DNA of 64,000 nucleotides from Rhodobacter sp. (GCA_027484985.1 JAIXRW010000042.1:42242-106241), one strand, 5' to 3'. Shown: positions 42,901-52,287, counted from the first letter of the stretch. Notes: generated by a model from the sequence alone, not told the origin. Translations and numbers: made by a program.

Positions 42901-43950
42901 TTATTCGGCCGCTTCCTGCGACCCGCCCTGAGGCCCGTCATCCTTGGGCTTGTCGGCCTTGGGTTTGCGCGGGACGCGGGGTTTTTTGGGCGCGGCTTCG
43001 GCGGCGGGGGCATCGACGCCCGGCAGAACCGGCTGGACCGCGGGCTGTGCCGCTACTTCGGGCTTCGCTACGGGCTCGCGGTCTTCGCGCGGGCGATCCT
43101 CGCGGGGGCGGTCTTCGCGGGGGCGGTCGTCACGGGCGCGGTCGTCACGCGGGCGGTCGTCACGGGCGCGGTCTTCGCGGGGGCGGTCGTCACGCGGGCG
43201 GTCGCGGTTCTGGTCGCGGTTGCGGTCATCGCGGTTCTGGTCGCGCGGGCGGTCCTGACGGGGCTGGCCGTTATCGCCCTGTTGCGGGTTGTCGCGGTTC
43301 TGGCGGTCGCCCTGCGGACGGTCGCCTTGGGGACGGTCATCGCGGCGGCGGTATTCGCCACGGTCGCGGCGTTCATTGCCCTGCCGGTCGCCACGGTCGC
43401 CATTTTGCGGGCGGTCATTCTGGCGATCATCGCGGCGGGGCTGGTAGGGCCGCGCCTCGGGCGTATCGACAAGATTGCCGTCGGCATCGGCGCTGTCATC
43501 GGCCGTTGCGGGCGCGGCGCGGTCATCTTCAGGGCGGTCGTCGCGGTAATCGGGGCGATAATCGCGGTCGCCACGGTCGCGCCACGGTTCGCGGTCGCGG
43601 TTGCCGCCATTGCCATTGCCGCCATTGCCACCGTTGCCATAACCCTGCTGGTTGCCGCCGTTCTGGGCCTGCTGGCGCTGGCGTTCTTCCTGTTCGGCGG
43701 CCATTTCACGCTGCGCCTCGCCCAGAAGGCGGGTGTAGTGTTCGGCGTGCTGGAGGAAGTTTTCGGCGGCGACGCGGTCATTCGACAGCTGCGCGTCGCG
43801 GGCGAGAAGCTGGTATTTCTCGATGATCTGCTGCGGCGTGCCGCGCACCTTGCCTTCGGGGCCGGAGCTTTCGAAGACGCGGTTGATGATGTTGCCGAGG
43901 GTGCGCGGGCGGTTCGCCTTGGAACGCGAGCGGGACTTGGAAGATCTCAT
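42901..43950 (-). CDS. DUF4167 protein with a long disordered Arg/Asp repeat region
   Basis: This 349-residue protein has an N-terminal helical DUF4167 domain (about 1-90) with the basic start RSSKSRSRSKANRPRTLGN and the family segment RVFESSGPEGKVRGTPQQIIEKYQLLARDA. The rest is disordered: Gly/Asn-rich, then about 150 residues of DRPRDDR/RPREDR-type repeats, then an Ala/Pro/Lys tail. This composition suggests RNA binding or condensate behaviour; the family has no assigned function. The DNA encoding the repeats (about 43070-43330) is itself an imperfect tandem repeat of short units and may vary in length between strains. Confidence 0.88.
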   Translation of the reverse strand: MRSSKSRSRSKANRPRTLGNIINRVFESSGPEGKVRGTPQQIIEKYQLLARDAQLSNDRVAAENFLQHAEHYTRLLGEAQREMAAEQEERQRQQAQNGGNQQGYGNGGNGGNGNGGNRDREPWRDRGDRDYRPDYRDDRPEDDRAAPATADDSADADGNLVDTPEARPYQPRRDDRQNDRPQNGDRGDRQGNERRDRGEYRRRDDRPQGDRPQGDRQNRDNPQQGDNGQPRQDRPRDQNRDDRNRDQNRDRPRDDRPREDRARDDRPRDDRARDDRPREDRPREDRPREDREPVAKPEVAAQPAVQPVLPGVDAPAAEAAPKKPRVPRKPKADKPKDDGPQGGSQEAAE

Positions 43951-44189
43951 CTTGTCCTTTGGTCCAGATGACCTGGGCTTAATCCGAACGCCGTAGAGGT
44001 GGCCGTGCGGGCCGTGGCGTTGCGTGCATGTCTGGCATAATCCGCGCGGGGGAGCGTTGGCCCTGCCCCGTCACGTGGGTTGAGTAAGCACTGCCGCGCG
44101 GGAATGACAAGCACAAAGTGCGGTTTGCGGCCAAAGCTGCGGCGATTTGCCAAAGGAAATGCGGCTTCTGTGGCGGAATCCGCGCAGGT

Positions 44190-45044
44190 TCAGGCCGTGC
44201 CACAGCCGGTTTCATCCTGCGGTTTAGTGGCCGCAATCACGCGGTCGCGGCCATCGAGGTCGGGCAGGACGCGGATGGCGGCAAGGCCCTGCGCCGCAAA
44301 CAGGGCGGTGACGGCGGCAGCCTGAGTGGGGCCGATTTCGACCAGCAGCCGCCCGCCCGGCATAAGGCGCGACGATGCGCCAAGGGCGATGGCGCGGTAG
44401 GCGGCCAGCCCGTCACCGCCCGGGGTCAGGGCGCGGCGGGGTTCGTGCGCCAGTTCGGGCGCGAGGGCGGGCATTTCGTTTTCGGCAATGTAGGGCGGGT
44501 TCGACACGATCAGGTCATAGCGGCCCGTGACGGACGAAAACCAGTCGGACAGGACAAAGCGCGCGCGGGCCGCAAGGCCGAGCGTGGCAGCGTTCTCTTG
44601 CGCCACAGCGAGCGTGGGTTGGTGGATATCGGTTCCCGTGCCGGTGGCGATGGGCATTCCTGCAAGGCAGGAGATCAGGATACAGCCCGTACCCGTGCCA
44701 AGATCGAGCAGCTTGGTAAAGGGTTGCGACAGGGCTTCGGCCACCAATGCCTCGGTTTCCGGGCGGGGGTCGAGCGTGTCGGGCGTGACGCGGAAACTGC
44801 TGCCCCAGAACAGGCGCGTGCCGGTGATATGGCTGACGGGTTCGCGCAGGCTGCGGCGGGTGATGGCGGCGTCGAAGGCGGCGATGGCATCGGGCGCGAG
44901 GGGGTCGTGCAGGTGCAGGGTCAGGCGGTCGGGCGCGATGCCTGCGGCATGGGAAAGCAGCGCGCGGGCATCGCGCGGGGCATCGGGCACGCCAGCCGCG
45001 GCAAGGCGCGGGATGGCGGCGCGAAGGGCTTCGTTGCCTGTCAT
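44190..45044 (-). CDS. prmC: Release factor glutamine methyltransferase
   Basis: This 284-residue methyltransferase modifies the GGQ glutamine of release factors. An N-terminal helical domain precedes the SAM-binding [10 protein letters not shown] and the catalytic NPPY in [12 protein letters not shown]. Its start overlaps the prfA stop by four bases, so substrate and modifier are co-translated. Confidence 0.94.
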   Translation of the reverse strand: MTGNEALRAAIPRLAAAGVPDAPRDARALLSHAAGIAPDRLTLHLHDPLAPDAIAAFDAAITRRSLREPVSHITGTRLFWGSSFRVTPDTLDPRPETEALVAEALSQPFTKLLDLGTGTGCILISCLAGMPIATGTGTDIHQPTLAVAQENAATLGLAARARFVLSDWFSSVTGRYDLIVSNPPYIAENEMPALAPELAHEPRRALTPGGDGLAAYRAIALGASSRLMPGGRLLVEIGPTQAAAVTALFAAQGLAAIRVLPDLDGRDRVIAATKPQDETGCGTA

Positions 45045-46096
45045 GCCTCCATCTCGGCCAGTTTTTCGGCCTGGTCATGGGCGACGAGGGCGTTGACCAC
45101 GGCGTCAAGATCGCCCTGCATCACCTGCGCCAGCGAATAGAGGGTAAGGTTGATGCGGTGGTCGGTCAGGCGGCCCTGGGGGAAGTTGTAGGTGCGGATG
45201 CGTTCAGAGCGGTCACCCGAGCCCACCTGCGATTTCCGCTCGGCGGCGCGGTCATTGGCCTGGCGTTCACGTTCCATCTCATACAGGCGGGCGCGCAGCA
45301 CCTGCATGGCGATGGCGCGGTTCTGATGCTGGGATTTCTCGGAACTGGTGACGATGATGCCGGTGGGCAGGTGGGTGATGCGCACCGCCGAGTCGGTGGT
45401 GTTGACGTGCTGGCCCCCTGCCCCGCTGGCGCGCATGGTGTCGATGCGGATATCGGTGGCGGGGATGTCGATATCGACCTCTTCCGCCTCGGGCAGGACG
45501 GCCACGGTGGCGGCCGAGGTGTGGACGCGGCCCTGTGCCTCGGTTTCCGGCACGCGCTGGACGCGGTGGACGCCGGATTCGAATTTCAGCTTGGCGAAAA
45601 CGCCTTCGCCCTGCACATGGGCGGTGACTTCCTTGATGCCGCCCAGTTCGGAAAACTGCTGTTCGAGGATGTCGAACCGCCAGCCCATGCGTTCGGCGTA
45701 GCGCTGGTACATGCGCAAAAGGTCGGCTGCGAAAAGTGCCGCCTCATCCCCGCCCGTGCCGGGGCGGATTTCGAGGATGGCGGGGCGGGCATCGGCGGCG
45801 TCTTTCGGCAGCAGGGCCAAGCGGAGCGCGTGTTCGTAATCGGGGATCGCGGCCTTGAGGCGGGGGATTTCATCCTCGGCCAGCGCCTTCATCTCGGGGT
45901 CGGAGAGCATGGCCTGCGCTTCGGACAGGTCACCCAACGCGCGGCGATAGGCGGCGATCTGGTCGGCCACGGGTTTGAGGTTGGAATATTCGCGGCTGAT
46001 CTCGGCAATCTCGGACGGGGGTGCGCCCGCGTTGAGGCGGGCTTCGAGAAACTCGAAGCGCTGGGTGATCTGGGCGAGTTTGTCGAGCGGAACCAT
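45041..46096 (-). CDS. prfA: Peptide chain release factor 1
   Basis: This 351-residue factor recognises UAA and UAG codons and releases the finished peptide. The tripeptide anticodon region begins PETEAQGR (about 183), and the catalytic GGQ is at 227-229 in [18 protein letters not shown] was chosen as start because the upstream residues look non-coding. It is co-transcribed with prmC. A mosaic element lies upstream. Confidence 0.95.
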   Translation of the reverse strand: MVPLDKLAQITQRFEFLEARLNAGAPPSEIAEISREYSNLKPVADQIAAYRRALGDLSEAQAMLSDPEMKALAEDEIPRLKAAIPDYEHALRLALLPKDAADARPAILEIRPGTGGDEAALFAADLLRMYQRYAERMGWRFDILEQQFSELGGIKEVTAHVQGEGVFAKLKFESGVHRVQRVPETEAQGRVHTSAATVAVLPEAEEVDIDIPATDIRIDTMRASGAGGQHVNTTDSAVRITHLPTGIIVTSSEKSQHQNRAIAMQVLRARLYEMERERQANDRAAERKSQVGSGDRSERIRTYNFPQGRLTDHRINLTLYSLAQVMQGDLDAVVNALVAHDQAEKLAEMEA

Positions 46097-46148
46097 GGCA
46101 GCGGTTTGGCGAAAGGTGGCGGGCCGGTCAAGGGCGGATGGGGCCGGA

Positions 46149-46194
46149 GCGGGGGCCAGCCCCCGCACCCCCGGAGTATTTGGGCAAAGGTGAA
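46149..46194 (+). repeat. Mosaic intergenic element, copy 7 (single unit)
   Basis: A 7-bp hairpin GCGGGGG/CCCCCGC with loop CCAG (46149-46166) is followed by a consensus forward motif (46174-46194). The motif ends four bases from the stop of the DUF1499 gene, which is on the minus strand, so transcripts of that gene read the motif first and the hairpin second. Confidence 0.85.
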
Positions 46195-46198
46195 GGGA

Positions 46199-46645
46199 TC
46201 AGGGGGTGGAAAGGGCGCGGGTCCAAAGCGCGAGGCGGGCGGCGTTCACCCCCATATCGCCATTGCCAAAGCGGAGGCGGGCGAAAAGATCAAGGCGGGT
46301 GCCTTGGGGGGTTTGGGTCGCTTGCGCTGTCGTGTAGTCGGGAAAGCCCCAAAGGGCCGAACGGGTGATCCATGTGATCCGCCCCGCAGCCGCCGATCCG
46401 GCAAGGCGGGTGGTGCGCGGGGTGGCAAGGGCGATGGCGTCAAGGCGGGCGAGCAGCGCAGCGGGGGGTTCGGGATAGGGGCAGGCAAAGCGGGCAGCCC
46501 CTTTGGCGGGTGAAACGGTGCAGTCGGTGGCGGTGTCGGCCGGCAGGGCGATGTGCCAGCGGGCGGGATCGGAGGGGGCGAGGCGAATATAAAGCGCAAC
46601 CAGCGCGAAAACGGCGGCGAGAAGGGCCGGAATTGCGATTGTCAT
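46199..46645 (-). CDS. DUF1499 family membrane-anchored protein
   Basis: This protein of about 148 residues starts with one membrane helix (TIAIPALLAAVFALVALYI) and carries a soluble DUF1499 domain. The ITWITRSALWGFPDYTTAQ and LFARLRFGNGDMGVNAARL segments are family hallmarks. Function is unknown. A CAGGG box supports the chosen ATG; an ATG eight codons earlier, two bases after the agmatinase stop, is possible. It is downstream of the agmatinase-family gene and probably co-transcribed with it. Confidence 0.8.
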   Translation of the reverse strand: MTIAIPALLAAVFALVALYIRLAPSDPARWHIALPADTATDCTVSPAKGAARFACPYPEPPAALLARLDAIALATPRTTRLAGSAAAGRITWITRSALWGFPDYTTAQATQTPQGTRLDLFARLRFGNGDMGVNAARLALWTRALSTP

Positions 46646-46671
46646 TATAGCACCCTGTTTGCGCGACATTG

Positions 46672-47637
46672 TTAACGCTGCGTCCGCGCCCAGTGGTAGA
46701 GGCAGATCAGTTCATAGGCGACATGGGCGCCCGCGATGGCGGTGGCGCCGGTCGTGTCATAGGGGGGGGACACCTCGACCACATCGCCGCCGACAAGGTT
46801 GATGCCGGCAAGATCGCGCAGCATCGCGGCCGCCTGCCATGAGTGTAGCCCGCCCCAGACCGGCGTGCCGGTGCCCGGCGCGAAGGCGGGGTCGAGCGCG
46901 TCGATGTCGAAGGTGAGATAGGTCGGGCGGTCGCCCACGATGTCGCGCGCGGTGGCGGTGGCCCATGCGGGGCCTTTTTCGTGCACCTCGCGGGCGGTTA
47001 TCACGTTGAATCCCAAGTAATCCTCGGTCGTGGTGCGGATGCCGATCTGGACGGAACGGGCGGGATCGACGAGGCCCTGCTTCACGGCCTTGTACATGAA
47101 GGTGCCATGGTCGATGCGGGTGAAATCGTCATCGACCCAAAGGTCGGAATGGGCATCGAAATGGATCACGCCGAGGGGGCCGTATTTGGCGGCATAGGCG
47201 CGCAGGATGGGCAAGGTGATGAAATGGTCGCCACCGAGGGTGACGGTGCCCGCGCCTGCGGCCAGGATGCCCGCGATATGGTCGGTCAGCATCTGCGGGA
47301 AGGCCGGGGTCATGGCATAGTCGAAGGCGAGATCGCCATAATCGACAATGTCCAGTTCCTCCAACGGGTTGGTGGGCCAGCCATGCGGCGGGTCATAGGG
47401 TTGCAGGCTTGACGCCTCGCGGATGGCGCGGGGGCCAAAGCGGGTGCCGGGGCGGTGGGTGACGGCCTGGTCGAAGGGCACGCCGGTGATGGCAAGATCG
47501 ACGCCGGCGAGGTCTTTGCTGTAGCGGCGGCGCAGGAAACTGGTTGCCCCGCCGAAGGCGTTTTCAAAGGCGAGGCCGCGGTTGCTGCGGGCGGTGAAGG
47601 CCAGATCGACCTGTGATTTCGCGTCTTCGAGGGCCAT
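46672..47637 (-). CDS. speB: Agmatinase/ureohydrolase family protein
   Basis: This 321-residue arginase-fold enzyme has the dimanganese ligands in TLGGDHFITL, HFDAHSDLW and TFDIDALDPAFAPGTGTP. The nearest known activity is agmatine to putrescine plus urea, but related enzymes act on guanidino acids, so the substrate is a guess. GGDHF replaces the more usual GGDHS. MALEDAK was chosen as start, since earlier codons look non-coding. It is followed two bases later by the DUF1499 frame. Confidence 0.88.
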   Translation of the reverse strand: MALEDAKSQVDLAFTARSNRGLAFENAFGGATSFLRRRYSKDLAGVDLAITGVPFDQAVTHRPGTRFGPRAIREASSLQPYDPPHGWPTNPLEELDIVDYGDLAFDYAMTPAFPQMLTDHIAGILAAGAGTVTLGGDHFITLPILRAYAAKYGPLGVIHFDAHSDLWVDDDFTRIDHGTFMYKAVKQGLVDPARSVQIGIRTTTEDYLGFNVITAREVHEKGPAWATATARDIVGDRPTYLTFDIDALDPAFAPGTGTPVWGGLHSWQAAAMLRDLAGINLVGGDVVEVSPPYDTTGATAIAGAHVAYELICLYHWARTQR

Positions 47638-47986
47638 GGAAATTCCGTCTGGACAGGCGGCGTCGTTTCGGGGCCGAGACGCTGCGGATCGGGTTTGGCG
47701 AGGCAAGCAAAGCGGGGCGGGGAAGTCAAGCGCGGGGCCATGTTAACCATGATTCGGGGCAAACCGGCATGCACAAACCATGCAGACGATTGAATCGCAG
47801 CCTTCAGGCTTTTTTCACCTTTCGGCGGGCGGAAACGGGGGGCTTTCCGCCCCCCGCGGCGCGTGCCGCGCCTTCCCCCCGAGAGTATTTGGGCAAAGGT
47901 GAAAGGATGCCTGCTTCATCCTTGCCCAAATACTCGCGGGGGGTCCGGGGGGCGGCAGCCCCCCGTGCGCGGGCAAGCATGGCCGG
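47638..47986. other. 350-bp intergenic region with a double mosaic element
   Basis: Between the starts of the agmatinase gene and the end of the M20 gene, both on the minus strand, I see no protein-like frame. The right half is occupied by the largest mosaic element of the window. The left half should contain the agmatinase promoter, but I see no clear boxes. Confidence 0.7.
47836..47965. repeat. Mosaic intergenic element, copy 8 (complete double palindrome)
   Basis: This copy is nearly symmetrical. An 8-bp hairpin CGGGGGGC/GCCCCCCG (47836-47856) and a 6-bp hairpin GGCGCG/CGCGCC (47858-47872) come first, then a C-run, the forward motif (47883-47905), a short spacer, the reverse motif (47914-47935), a G-run, and a hairpin with the same CGGGGGGC/GCCCCCCG arms (47946-47965). 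It looks like two units joined tail to tail. Confidence 0.88.
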
Positions 47987-49150
47987 TCAGGCCACAGGCT
48001 GGGCGCGTTCGACGAGGCGGGCGAAGAAGCTGGCGCCGATCGGGGCGGCCTCGTCATTGAAATCATAGGCGGGGTGGTGGAGCCCTGCCCCCGGCCCGGT
48101 GCCGAGGAAGAGATAGGCGCCGGGGCGGGCTTCGAGCATGTAGGAGAAATCCTCGGACCCCATTTCGCGCGCGGCGGTCGCATCGACGGCATCGGGGCCT
48201 GCCACCTCGGCGGCGACGGTGGCGGCGAAGGCGGTTTCGTCGGGATGGTTGATGGTGGCCGGATAGCCCCAGTCGTAATCAACCTCGGCCCGGACGTTAT
48301 AGGCCATGGCATGGCCCTCGACGATTTCGTGGAAGCGGCGCTTGAGCAGGGCGCGCACATCGGGGGCGAAGGCGCGGATCGTGGCCTGGAACATCGCGGT
48401 TTCGGGGATGATGTTCGAGGCGGTGCCGGTGTGGATTTGCGTGACCGAGATGATCGCCTCGTCCAGCGCATAGACGTTGCGGGGGATGATGGTCTGGATC
48501 GCCTGCACCATGCCCACCACGGCGACCACGGGGTCGATGCAATCATGCGGGGTGGCGCCGTGGCCGCCCTTGCCCGTCAGGGTGACGGTGGCGGTATCGA
48601 CCGAGGCCATGATCGGGCCGGGCGTGGTGCGGAAATGGCCGAAGGGCACGTTGGGGGCGTTGTGGATGCCGTAAACCTGACCCACGCCGAAACGGTCCAT
48701 CGCGCCTTCCTGCACCATGATCTGACCGCCGCCGCCATCTTCTTCCGCCGGTTGGAAGATCAGCGCGACGCGGCCCGAAAAGCGGCGCGTTTCGCACAGG
48801 TATTTGGCGGCGCCGAGCAGCATGGTGACATGGCCGTCATGGCCGCAGGCATGCATCTTGCCGGGGATGGTCGAGGCGTAGTCGGCGCCGGTGATTTCCG
48901 CGATGGGAAGTGCGTCCATGTCGGCGCGCAGGCCGATGGTGGGGCCCTGCCCCTGACCGTTGATGATGGCGACAAGGCCGGTCTTGGCGATGCCTTGGTG
49001 GATTTCATCCGCCCCCATTTCGCGCAAACGGTCGGCGATGAAGGCGGCGGTGGCGTGGCAGTCGAAACCCAGTTCGGGGTTTTGGTGCAGGTGGCGGCGC
49101 CAGCCCTTCATTTCGTCTGCATAGGCTGCGATACGGTTGAGGACGGGCAT
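47987..49150 (-). CDS. M20-family amidohydrolase (hippurate hydrolase-like)
   Basis: This 387-residue metallopeptidase-fold enzyme has the metal-binding HACGHDGH near residue 100, FQPAEEDGGGG with the catalytic glutamate pair near 133, and the lid domain in between. The family hydrolyses N-acyl amino acids such as hippurate or IAA conjugates; the exact substrate is unknown. It is divergent from mazG across 60 bp. Confidence 0.9.
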   Translation of the reverse strand: MPVLNRIAAYADEMKGWRRHLHQNPELGFDCHATAAFIADRLREMGADEIHQGIAKTGLVAIINGQGQGPTIGLRADMDALPIAEITGADYASTIPGKMHACGHDGHVTMLLGAAKYLCETRRFSGRVALIFQPAEEDGGGGQIMVQEGAMDRFGVGQVYGIHNAPNVPFGHFRTTPGPIMASVDTATVTLTGKGGHGATPHDCIDPVVAVVGMVQAIQTIIPRNVYALDEAIISVTQIHTGTASNIIPETAMFQATIRAFAPDVRALLKRRFHEIVEGHAMAYNVRAEVDYDWGYPATINHPDETAFAATVAAEVAGPDAVDATAAREMGSEDFSYMLEARPGAYLFLGTGPGAGLHHPAYDFNDEAAPIGASFFARLVERAQPVA

Positions 49151-49210
49151 GGCGGGTTCCTTGGGCTGCGCGTGCAGGTTTGATCAAATCGCAAAATCAC
49201 GGAGGCCGCA

Positions 49211-50077
49211 ATGGCTGCGCCCGACATCGGCAGACCCGAGAGCGACCGGCTGGTGCGCGACCGTGACGGTGGCCCCGAGCGGCAGATGCTGCGGCTGGTC
49301 GAGATCATGCGGCGGTTGCGCGACCCTGTGGGGGGGTGTCCGTGGGATCTGGAACAGGATTTCGCCAGTATCGCGCCCTATACGCTGGAAGAGGCGCATG
49401 AGGTGGCCGATGCCATCGCGCGGCAGGCCTGGGGCGAGTTGCCGGGGGAATTGGGCGATCTGCTGTTTCAGGTGGTTTACCACGCGCAGATGGCCGAGGA
49501 GGCGGGGTTGTTCGGCATCAACGATGTGGTGCGGGCGATTTCCGACAAGATGCTGGCGCGGCATCCGCATGTGTTCGGCGACGAGAGCCGCGACAAATCG
49601 GCCGCGCAGCAGACGGCCGATTGGGAGCGGATCAAGGCCGCCGAGCGCGGGGCGGCGGGTGTGCTGGACGGGGTGGCGCTGGGGCTGCCTGCGCTGACGC
49701 GGGCGGTAAAGTTGCAAAAGCGGGCGGCGCGGGTGGGGTTTGACTGGCCCTCGACCGACGAGGTGGTGGCGAAGATCGCCGAGGAGGCGGCCGAGCTGGT
49801 CGAGGCGCGGGAGCGGTTGACGCAAACCGAGGTCGAGGAAGAGTTCGGGGATTTGCTGTTCGTCATGGCTAACCTTGCGCGGCATTTGCAGGTGGACCCC
49901 GAGGCCGCGTTGCGGGCGGCCAATGCCAAATTCACCCGCCGTTTCGGGCGGATCGAGGATTTTCTGGCCGAGGCGGGGCGCAGCCCCGACCAAAGCGATC
50001 TGGCCGAGATGGACGCGCTGTGGAACCGCGCCAAGGCCGAGGAAAAGGCGGCGGCGTCGCGGAAGCGTGATACCTGA
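49211..50077 (+). CDS. mazG: Nucleoside triphosphate pyrophosphohydrolase MazG
   Basis: This 288-residue protein has two MazG domains, each with an EExxE-type magnesium site (EEAHEVADAI and GDLLFQ in the first; EEAAELVEARE and EFGDLLF in the second). It removes damaged or excess NTPs and dNTPs. GGAGG lies five bases before the ATG. Its stop codon lies inside an inverted repeat that also forms the front of the following promoter. Confidence 0.93.
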   Translation: MAAPDIGRPESDRLVRDRDGGPERQMLRLVEIMRRLRDPVGGCPWDLEQDFASIAPYTLEEAHEVADAIARQAWGELPGELGDLLFQVVYHAQMAEEAGLFGINDVVRAISDKMLARHPHVFGDESRDKSAAQQTADWERIKAAERGAAGVLDGVALGLPALTRAVKLQKRAARVGFDWPSTDEVVAKIAEEAAELVEARERLTQTEVEEEFGDLLFVMANLARHLQVDPEAALRAANAKFTRRFGRIEDFLAEAGRSPDQSDLAEMDALWNRAKAEEKAAASRKRDT

Positions 50078-50122
50078 TTTTTTCTGTCAGGTATTGACCC
50101 AAGTAAAAGAGTCAGGTTTATG
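50071..50122 (+). promoter_or_regulatory. Candidate promoter and operator of the iron-binding protein gene
   Basis: A perfect 7-bp inverted repeat TACCTGA/TCAGGTA with a 9-base T-rich spacer (50071-50093) abuts a -35-like TTGACC (50094-50099). After a 17-bp spacer comes TTTATG (50117-50122) as a weak -10. A further TCAGGT lies at the end of the spacer. The repeat may be an iron-responsive operator; it does not match a Fur, Irr or RirA consensus I can recall with confidence. Confidence 0.45.
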
Positions 50123-50152
50123 GAGCGCATCGCTTTCACAGAGGATCGCCCC

Positions 50153-51154
50153 ATGCGCCTGTCCCTTGCCGCCCTTGTCCTGTCTTCGGTCGCCCTGCCC
50201 GCGCTGGCGGAAGAGGTGAACATCTATTCCCACCGCCAGCCCGAGCTGATCCAGCCGCTGATCGACGCCTTTACCGCCGAGACGGGGATCAAGGTGAACA
50301 TCGCCTTTGTGGACAAGGGCATGGCCGAGCGGCTGGTGGCCGAAGGGGCGCGGTCGCCGGCTGACCTGATCCTGACGGTGGATATTGCGCGGTTGATGCA
50401 GATCGTCGATGCCGGTGTGACGCAGCCGGTGGATGACCCGGTTCTCGACGCCAACATTCCGGCCGAATTGCGCGACAAGAACAACCAGTGGTTCGGGCTG
50501 ACGACACGGGCGCGGATCGTCTATGCCAGCCGCGACCGGGTGAAGCCGGGCGAGGTGACGACCTATGAGGATCTGGCCGATCCGAAATGGAAGGGGAAAA
50601 TCTGCATCCGGTCGGGGACCAATGATTACAACATCGCGCTGCTAGGGGCGATGATCGTCCATCATGGCGAGGATTATGCCAAGCAATGGGCCGAGGGGTT
50701 GAAGGCGAACCTTGCCAAAAAGCCCAATGGCGGCGACCGCGACCAGATCAAGGCGATTGCGGCGGGCGAATGCGATATCGCGCTGGGCAACACCTATTAC
50801 ATGGGCCAGATGCTGGCCGACCCCGAAACCAAGCCCACCGCCGATATGGTGCGGATCGACTTTCCGGTGTTCGAGAATGGCGGATCGCATCTGAACGTGT
50901 CGGGCGTGGCGATGACCAAATCGGCGCCCAACAAGGAAGCGGCGCTGAAGATGATGGAATGGCTGTCGTCAGACGAGGCGCAGCGCATCTATGCCGAGAA
51001 GAACCACGAATTTCCGGTGAAGGCCGGGGTCGCGCGGTCGGCCTTGGTGCAAAGCTGGGGCGAGTTCACGCCGGACACGGTTTCGCTGACCGATGTGGCG
51101 GCGGCGCGGCCTGCGGCGCTGAAGATCATGGAAGATATCGATTTCGATAACTGA
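50153..51154 (+). CDS. Fe(III) ABC transporter periplasmic substrate-binding protein
   Basis: This 333-residue protein has a signal peptide (MRLSLAALVLSSVALPALA) and the fold of the FutA/FbpA/IdiA iron-binding family. NIYSHRQPELIQPLIDAF and the tyrosine-containing NTYYMGQM segment are typical of the ferric-iron site. GAGG lies upstream. No permease or ATPase gene follows: a strong terminator lies 24 bases after the stop, so the transporter partners must be elsewhere. Confidence 0.9.
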   Translation: MRLSLAALVLSSVALPALAEEVNIYSHRQPELIQPLIDAFTAETGIKVNIAFVDKGMAERLVAEGARSPADLILTVDIARLMQIVDAGVTQPVDDPVLDANIPAELRDKNNQWFGLTTRARIVYASRDRVKPGEVTTYEDLADPKWKGKICIRSGTNDYNIALLGAMIVHHGEDYAKQWAEGLKANLAKKPNGGDRDQIKAIAAGECDIALGNTYYMGQMLADPETKPTADMVRIDFPVFENGGSHLNVSGVAMTKSAPNKEAALKMMEWLSSDEAQRIYAEKNHEFPVKAGVARSALVQSWGEFTPDTVSLTDVAAARPAALKIMEDIDFDN

Positions 51155-51177
51155 CGCAGGACGGCGGATCGAAGCGA

Positions 51178-51202
51178 GGGGGGCGTCACGCCCCCCTTTT
51201 TT
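51178..51202 (+). terminator. Rho-independent terminator
   Basis: An 8-bp stem GGGGGGCG/CGCCCCCC with a 3-base loop is followed by six T residues. It is the clearest canonical terminator in the window and isolates the iron-binding protein gene. Confidence 0.92.
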
Positions 51203-51278
51203 CATGGCGATTTTTGACCGTCTGGACAAGGGCGCCCGCTTGGGCTTTGCTGCCCCGCGCAATCAACCCGAGGATGCC

Positions 51279-52226
51279 ATGACCCACGCCCCCCGCAAGA
51301 TCATTGTCGATACCGATCCGGGGCAGGATGATGCCGTGGCGATCCTGCTGGCGCTGGCCAGCCCCGAGGATGTGACGGTGCTGGGCATTACGGCGGTGGC
51401 GGGCAATGTGCCACTGCCGCTGACGCAAAAGAATGCCCGCATCATCTGTGAATTGGCGGGCAAGCCCGCGACAAAGGTGTTCGCCGGCTGCGATGCGCCG
51501 ATCAAGCGCAAGCTGGTCACGGCGGAACATGTGCATGGCAAGACGGGGCTGGACGGGCCGCAGATGGCCGATCCGGTGATGCCCTTGCAGGCGCAGCATG
51601 CGGTGGATTTCATCATCGACACGCTACGGGCCGAACCTGCGGGAACGGTGACGCTGTGCCCGCTGGGGCCGCTGACCAATATCGCCACAGCCTTCCAGCG
51701 CGCGCCCGATATCATACCCCGTGTGCAAGAGATCGTGCTGATGGGGGGCGCCTATTTCGAGGTGGGCAACATCACCCCGGCAGCCGAGTTCAACATTTAT
51801 GTCGATCCGGAAGCCGCTGATATCGTGTTCAAATCGGGCGTGCCGCTGGTGGTCATGCCGCTCGATGTGACGCATAAGGCGCTGACCAACCGCGCACGGG
51901 TCGAGGCGTTCCGCGCCATGGGCACCGAGGTCGGGCGCATGGTGGCGGAATGGACCGATTTCTTTGAACGTTTCGACATGGCGAAATACGGGTCGGAAGG
52001 CGCGCCGCTGCACGACCCTTGCGTCATTGCCTATCTGATCCGGCCCGAGCTGTTTTCGGGGCGACACATCAATGTGGAAATCGAAACGCAGTCAGAGCTG
52101 ACCTTGGGCATGACGGTGGCTGATTGGTGGGGTGTCACCAAACGGCCCGCCAATGCGCTGTTCATTGGGTCGGTCGATGCGGCGGGGTTCTATGACCTGC
52201 TGACCGAACGGCTGGCGCGGCTGTAA
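51279..52226 (+). CDS. Inosine/uridine-preferring nucleoside hydrolase
   Basis: This 315-residue enzyme hydrolyses ribonucleosides to base and ribose. The calcium-binding aspartates are in VDTDPGQDDAVAIL, and LCPLGPLTNIA, GGAYFEVGNITPAAEFN and the C-terminal HDPCVIAYL follow. GAGGATGCC precedes the ATG. It converges on phoR across a mosaic element. Confidence 0.93.
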   Translation: MTHAPRKIIVDTDPGQDDAVAILLALASPEDVTVLGITAVAGNVPLPLTQKNARIICELAGKPATKVFAGCDAPIKRKLVTAEHVHGKTGLDGPQMADPVMPLQAQHAVDFIIDTLRAEPAGTVTLCPLGPLTNIATAFQRAPDIIPRVQEIVLMGGAYFEVGNITPAAEFNIYVDPEAADIVFKSGVPLVVMPLDVTHKALTNRARVEAFRAMGTEVGRMVAEWTDFFERFDMAKYGSEGAPLHDPCVIAYLIRPELFSGRHINVEIETQSELTLGMTVADWWGVTKRPANALFIGSVDAAGFYDLLTERLARL

Positions 52227-52287
52227 CCTTGCCCGAAGGGGCCGCCCCGCTGCCGCTGCCCCGATGGGCTGCCATCGTGGGCAAGAT

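Noticed and set aside
42883..43971. 362-codon hydrophobic open frame opposite the DUF4167 gene
   Set aside because: The apparent membrane protein is only the antisense reading of the Arg/Asp repeat tract (Val/Ala/Gly repeats). The minus-strand frame has the true family domain.
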